A DNA stretch of 64,000 bases from the NCBI GenBank assembly GCA_900546495.1, contig URDN01000008.1, positions 6,904 to 70,903 on the forward strand, written 5' to 3'. This stretch comes from an uncultured Lachnospiraceae bacterium (GTDB lineage: Bacteria > Bacillota > Clostridia > Lachnospirales > Lachnospiraceae). Below the pieces are notes generated by a model. That model was given only the letters and a program-made list of their open reading frames with translations, was not told where the DNA came from and searched no databases. Shown here in pieces: positions 60,692 to 64,000 of this stretch (the first letter of the stretch is position 1; each line of letters opens with the position of its first letter). A program made the position numbers and the translations under genes.

Positions 60692-60740
60692 CGAAAAAAA
60701 GAGAGCAGCCAACAGCCTACATACGCCGTCAGATGCTCTC
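60692..60740 (-). terminator. Terminator after the amidohydrolase gene
   Basis: Minus-strand stem GAGAGCA / TGCTCTC with partial inner pairing, followed by T7. It lies 40 bases past the stop at 60781 and splits the symporter-amidohydrolase unit from the M24 unit. Confidence 0.8.
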
Positions 60741-60780
60741 ATTTTCCTGTTCAGACTGATTCTCTGCTCATTTTTTCGCT

Positions 60781-61785
60781 TTATAAGTATAAGCCTAATT
60801 TCTCTGCGTTTTTATAATACAGTTTCTCTTTTTCTTCTTCTGTCATTGGACAGGTTTCAAGATACGCCACACATTCTTCCATATGTTCAAATGGATAATC
60901 TGTTCCCAGCATAATACTGTCAATGCCAATTGCAGCGCGTGTACATTCAAAGGCCGGTATAGATGTATTTCCGGAAGTCGTCACGAAAATATTCTTTCCC
61001 CAATAAGCACCCATCTGTTCCTTGTTTTTTTGTTTTGGATTCGGCAGCCAGCTAAAACGATTCTCCATTCGTTCCATCAGGAATGGAAGTGCTTCTCCAA
61101 AATGTCCCAATACGACTTTCAGATCAGGAATCTCATCAAAAATTCCAGACAGGATCATGCGCACAATACTTCCCATTGTATCAATCGTAAACCCAAGTCC
61201 CGGTGCCGCCATCGCATATCCATATTCATTAAACTTTGGCTGATGTGATACAGTCGGATGTAAATATGCAAAAATTCCAAGATCTGCAACTTTTTTCCAG
61301 ACTGGCCAGAATTTTTTCTGATCCGGATCAATACCCGCACCATAATTGGAATGAGTCTGCCACATCACAAATCCATAGTCTTTCACACAATGTTCCAGTT
61401 CTTCTACTGCCGCATCTACATCCAGTATCGGTAAGATGGCTGATCCCAGGAATCGTCCCGGAAATTTCTGCATCACTTTATATAAAGCATCATTTGCCTT
61501 TTTGCAGGCAATGCGACTTTCTTCCGGTGGCAATGCCTCAATACCCGGTGCCAGAGAAATGACTGCTTTTTCAATTCCAAGTTCATCCATTATCTTTAAT
61601 CTGATATTTGCAAAATCCAGCAGATTTTCATAAAACTTATCCTGACACATCGCGATTCCTTCCAGCCAGTGAATCGTATTTGTTTCCTTATCCCAGTATG
61701 GATAATCTCCTTTTGCCCTGGACTGTAATGCCTCCACGGAACTAATGTCATAAAAATGGTTCTCCAGATCGATCTTCTTTATCAT
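60781..61785 (-). CDS. Amidohydrolase-2 family protein (ACMSD/resorcylate decarboxylase-like)
   Basis: 334 residues of the COG2159 metal-dependent hydrolase/decarboxylase family. Visible metal positions are Glu-x-His at the start (DLENHFYD), His in YLHPT, His in LGHFGEALPF, and Asp in LGTDYPFEH. The Glu-x-His start, in place of His-x-His, resembles gamma-resorcylate and dihydroxybenzoate decarboxylases. That points to decarboxylation or hydrolysis of a small cyclic or unsaturated acid. It lies right behind the symporter and its two tiny genes. Substrate unknown. Confidence 0.82.
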   Translation of the reverse strand: MIKKIDLENHFYDISSVEALQSRAKGDYPYWDKETNTIHWLEGIAMCQDKFYENLLDFANIRLKIMDELGIEKAVISLAPGIEALPPEESRIACKKANDALYKVMQKFPGRFLGSAILPILDVDAAVEELEHCVKDYGFVMWQTHSNYGAGIDPDQKKFWPVWKKVADLGIFAYLHPTVSHQPKFNEYGYAMAAPGLGFTIDTMGSIVRMILSGIFDEIPDLKVVLGHFGEALPFLMERMENRFSWLPNPKQKNKEQMGAYWGKNIFVTTSGNTSIPAFECTRAAIGIDSIMLGTDYPFEHMEECVAYLETCPMTEEEKEKLYYKNAEKLGLYL

Positions 61786-61811
61786 CTTATTCTTCTCCTT
61801 TTTCCCACTAC

Positions 61812-61922
61812 TTATTTTTTATTTTCTGCATTGCAGATAAATCCTGCAATCAGATAGATGGCAGGTACGATCATCACCAGTGCCATATACTGAACTTCTG
61901 CTATTTCATAGATAAATGTCAT
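61812..61922 (-). CDS. 36-residue single-helix membrane protein
   Basis: ATG at 61922 after AAGGAG; stop TAA at 61812. One helix (QYMALVMIVPAIYLIAGFIC) and a polar NAENKK tail. The AEVQYMALVM block parallels AQVYMIGVM in the 41-residue protein at 55604. Second of two micro-genes behind the symporter, ending 27 bases before the amidohydrolase start codon. Confidence 0.65.
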   Translation of the reverse strand: MTFIYEIAEVQYMALVMIVPAIYLIAGFICNAENKK

Positions 61923-61936
61923 CTTCCACACTCCTT

Positions 61937-62044
61937 CTACTGTTCATCGTAATCTTTGATAAACATCCCGGCAATTGTTGCTGCAACTGCCAAAATGACA
62001 CATACTCCAATTCCTTTTAACATAAACGCTGCAAACCAACTCAT
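61937..62044 (-). CDS. 35-residue single-helix membrane protein
   Basis: ATG at 62044, 7 bases after TTGGAGG; stop TAG at 61937. One helix (GIGVCVILAVAATIAGMF) and an acidic IKDYDEQ tail. It lies 35 bases behind the symporter gene. Likely translated given the ribosome site. Function unknown. Confidence 0.65.
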   Translation of the reverse strand: MSWFAAFMLKGIGVCVILAVAATIAGMFIKDYDEQ

Positions 62045-62079
62045 ACTTACGCCTCCAATTCCATAATTTGCATGCATAC

Positions 62080-63582
62080 TTATCTGACTCCATGTTCTTC
62101 CTTCCAGAGTATCATGTAACCTCGCTCACCTTTTGTTACTGCATAGGAGATCACCCCTACTACAATACAAACAATCAAAACAATATAAATCAGTGGCAGT
62201 GTAATGCCAAGTACAGATGGTAACGGTGTAAATGTATAAAGTAAAATTATAATCCACGAAGCGCCCATCGTCGTTGCTGCACCAATCCGGCTCTGTTTCC
62301 AGAACAGGCCAAACACCAATGTAAAAAATAACGGGGTAATCCATGCAAAGGACCAGTTTGCACTGTTAATGATATTCGGAAGTTTGGAAGCAATTGCCAT
62401 TGCAACAACACCGGTAATAACAATCATAATACGTACAACCATTGTTTTCTGTTTTTCTGATGCGTCCCGGTGCTTCAGAATATAAATATTATTTAAAAAT
62501 ATGGATCCAAGTGCCATGGTAGTGATTGCAAAAGTAGAAAGAATTGCCCCTAAAAATGCTGCCAGTAACAGACATACTACCCACCCAGGCATCATCTGTA
62601 TGATAACCTGTGTACCAATTGCCTGTCCTGTCGCTTTCACCCCTTCCGGAAGTGACAGATTTCCTGTTTCTACCATATATTTTCCTGCCAGTCCCATTGT
62701 CATGGTAATTAGTCCGAAAATACCATTTACCGGTGCTGAAACAAGAACAGCCCGCTTAATATCTTTTTCACTTCTTGCAGCAATTGCAGACTGCACACCC
62801 ATCTGTGAAACGGATTGTGCACAAAGCAATGCCAGAATATTATTTAAAGCAAATGAGAAAAATACTCCAGGCGCGCCAAAGAAATTTAACATATGCTCCT
62901 GACCGCTGTTCATAAAATATGCTTCAAAATCGCTCCAGCCATTTCCCGGAAGAACATGTCCTAAAATAATTGCTGCTGCGATCAGACCAACATACATCAC
63001 GATTACATTCACAACATTGACCATACCGACTTCTTTCATTCCTGCTATGATCACATAAAAAATTCCAATGATTCCACCGATGATTGCTCCCATTGCAACA
63101 GATACCTTACCGGCAGATAATGCATTAAACACTGTTCCAAGCCCCTGCGTTTCTATCGTAAGAATAACAAATGTCTGAAGTGCTATTACCGCACACACAA
63201 ATAACCGGATTTTCTGACCATACATTTTTCCAAATAATTCAGGCATGGTGGCAACTTTCAGTCTTCGTACCCATCGCCCGGTTCCAAGCGATATCATGAT
63301 CAGTGGAAATATCGTTGCTATGGAAAACCATGCTACAACCGCCCCAAGATTAATAGCCTGCTGCATGATACCAAAAATTTTTACAGTACCCAATAATGAC
63401 AATGCCAGTGATGCACCTACCACGGGCCATGTCATACTCTGTCCGCCTGTTGAGAAATCGTCTCCTGCCGTATTCTGTCCGCCCTTATGCTTTCGCTCTT
63501 TCATCTTAAGATATAACGCACAGCCTCCGATTGATACGATTTCATACAAAATTACTACCGCTATGATTACCGAAGTGTTCAT
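62080..63582 (-). CDS. Sodium:solute symporter (SSS family), first copy
   Basis: 500 residues, about 13 helices. Motifs FSTGGQSMTWPVVGASLALSLLGTVKIFG in pieces, LLCAQSVSQMGVQSAIAARSEKDIKRAV, and AAFLGAILSTFAITTMALGSIFLNNIYIL match SSS transporters. It is the first gene after the sigma-54 promoter at 63660-63675. It probably imports the compound degraded by the enzymes that follow. Confidence 0.9.
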   Translation of the reverse strand: MNTSVIIAVVILYEIVSIGGCALYLKMKERKHKGGQNTAGDDFSTGGQSMTWPVVGASLALSLLGTVKIFGIMQQAINLGAVVAWFSIATIFPLIMISLGTGRWVRRLKVATMPELFGKMYGQKIRLFVCAVIALQTFVILTIETQGLGTVFNALSAGKVSVAMGAIIGGIIGIFYVIIAGMKEVGMVNVVNVIVMYVGLIAAAIILGHVLPGNGWSDFEAYFMNSGQEHMLNFFGAPGVFFSFALNNILALLCAQSVSQMGVQSAIAARSEKDIKRAVLVSAPVNGIFGLITMTMGLAGKYMVETGNLSLPEGVKATGQAIGTQVIIQMMPGWVVCLLLAAFLGAILSTFAITTMALGSIFLNNIYILKHRDASEKQKTMVVRIMIVITGVVAMAIASKLPNIINSANWSFAWITPLFFTLVFGLFWKQSRIGAATTMGASWIIILLYTFTPLPSVLGITLPLIYIVLIVCIVVGVISYAVTKGERGYMILWKEEHGVR

Positions 63583-63659
63583 ATCCTGTTTTCCCCCTTT
63601 CCAAGTCCCATACAGTCATTACAATTCCTTCCTCCTCTCTGTTTTTATATTCTTATTTA

Positions 63660-63675
63660 TGCAACTTACATGCCA
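63660..63675 (-). promoter_or_regulatory. Sigma-54 promoter of the symporter/catabolic unit
   Basis: On the minus strand TGGCATGTAAGTTGCA, a near-perfect -24/-12 element. Predicted start near 63648, about 65 bases before the symporter ATG. Confidence 0.88.
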
Positions 63676-63703
63676 ATTTCTATTTTTACTTTTTGACAGG
63701 GTA

Positions 63704-63808
63704 TGGCGCACACTTTTTCTTTTTTGTGTCATTCCGTGCCATTTTGTGCCATTTTGTGACTGTCTGACACATATTTTTTTCAAATCATGACGCGTTTTGG
63801 CACACTCT
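63704..63808. promoter_or_regulatory. Activator site cluster between divergent sigma-54 promoters
   Basis: TGGCGCACACTTTTTC at 63704. Then four GTGNC units exactly 10 bases apart: GTGTCATTCC (63726), GTGCCATTTT (63736), GTGCCATTTT (63746), GTGACTGTCT (63756). TGACACATATTT follows near 63765 and TTTTGGCACACTC near 63796. TGACACATATTT, TGGCGCACA and TGGCACACT also occur in the aco spacer (51.5 kb), suggesting the same activator. Confidence 0.65.
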
Positions 63809-63811
63809 TTC

Positions 63812-63827
63812 TGGCATATTTCTTGCA
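63812..63827 (+). promoter_or_regulatory. Sigma-54 promoter facing the window edge
   Basis: TGGCATATTTCTTGCA with correct GG/GC spacing. Start near 63837; an ATG with AAGAAGG follows at 63881. Confidence 0.85.
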
Positions 63828-63880
63828 ATAGACTATATTGACACTTGTTTTCCACCCACAACAGAAAGAAGGTTATTTTT

Positions 63881-63973
63881 ATGTTATCTGAAAAGTATGA
63901 AAAATATATCATTCATGATCAACCGCTGCCCAAATCAGACAAGGATATTTCTCCTAGTATAATAATGATGTAG
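63881..63973 (+). pseudogene. Start of a sigma-54-driven gene interrupted by TAG (or a 30-residue ORF)
   Basis: ATG at 63881 is preceded by AAGAAGG with 8 bases between. Thirty codons (MLSEKYEKYIIHDQPLPKS..) read like the start of a larger soluble protein. A TAG at 63971 then stops the frame, which stays open beyond it (SIKTTRLIS) to the window end. Around the TAG, CCTAGTA/TACTAGG and GTAGTC/GACTAC can pair. It could be a short ORF, a nonsense mutation, or sequence error; the window ends too soon to tell. Confidence 0.4.
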
Positions 63974-64000
63974 TCAATCAAGACTACTAGGTTAATAAGT

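Noticed and set aside
63619..63912. 97-codon minus-strand frame over the divergent sigma-54 promoters
   Set aside because: It covers both -24/-12 elements and the site array, is low in complexity, and has no ribosome site.
63881..63973. Pyrrolysine-encoding gene
   Set aside because: No pyl genes or methylamine methyltransferase signature in the window. The TAG at codon 31 is too early for known Pyl proteins.
1..64000. CRISPR array, tRNA, rRNA, insertion sequence or prophage
   Set aside because: No regularly spaced repeats of suitable size, cloverleaf or rRNA signatures, transposase or integrase frames were recognised on either strand by reading alone.

Overview
The window looks like a chromosomal segment from an anaerobic gut Firmicute of the Lachnospiraceae (Blautia/Dorea/Roseburia-like). 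The support is moderate G+C, strong AGGAGG ribosome sites, clostridial-type 4-hydroxybutyrate genes, sortase pili with LPHTG anchors, a reduced type IV pilus operon and a PTS glucose operon. Genus is inference only. No rRNA, tRNA, CRISPR array, phage or insertion sequence was recognised.

Layout. 1-4.5 kb: a truncated YhgE/Pip membrane protein, a DUF11 repeat protein and a GntR/FCD regulator. 4.7-14.1 kb: peptide use, with pepT, oppBCDFA transcribed leftward, and an M42 aminopeptidase. 14.2-19.5 kb: ptsG-ptsI plus a BglG/GlcT-type antiterminator; ptsG has a strong promoter and a leader terminator/antiterminator. 19.6-34.3 kb: a large surface-structure locus with a giant VWA tip adhesin, a major pilin, two class C sortases and a minor pilin-like protein. 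It is fused to a SipW/TasA-like module (SipW-type signal peptidase, two SipW-type substrates, two membrane-anchored stalk proteins). Upstream are two small proteins sharing an unrecognised WQG domain and a SARP/BTAD activator. 34.5-39.6 kb, rightward: a transglutaminase-like lipoprotein and a mini type IV pilus operon (PilC, four pseudopilin-like proteins, PilT). 40-41.4 kb: an AzgA-type purine permease.

41.7-53.9 kb: a leftward set of genes with an acetoin-dehydrogenase-type complex (E1a, E1b, E2, lipoyl-E3), 4-hydroxybutyrate dehydrogenase, 4-hydroxybutyrate CoA-transferase, a lipoate ligase and a metallo-beta-lactamase-fold protein. It starts from a clear sigma-54 promoter and faces a divergent AcoR-like enhancer-binding activator. 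54-64 kb: a MerR regulator and an unassigned catabolic cluster with two Na+/solute symporters, each followed by two tiny membrane proteins. The cluster also has an amidohydrolase/decarboxylase, an M24 metallohydrolase-like protein, a 3-hydroxyisobutyrate-dehydrogenase-like reductase and a bicupin. It is headed by another sigma-54 promoter, with a third sigma-54 promoter firing rightward off the window edge. The spacers upstream of both sigma-54 clusters share phased TGGCAC/TGACACATATTT motifs, so one activator may run both.

The most unusual items are: (i) a family of five to six hairpin terminators whose arms differ but whose loop (CAGCTAACAATCGCT) and one G.A stem mismatch are kept; (ii) the sigma-54 catabolic system with paired micro-membrane proteins; (iii) a 186-bp G+C-rich near-palindrome at 12.74-12.93 kb; (iv) the hybrid sortase/SipW pilus locus with a small WQG domain family.
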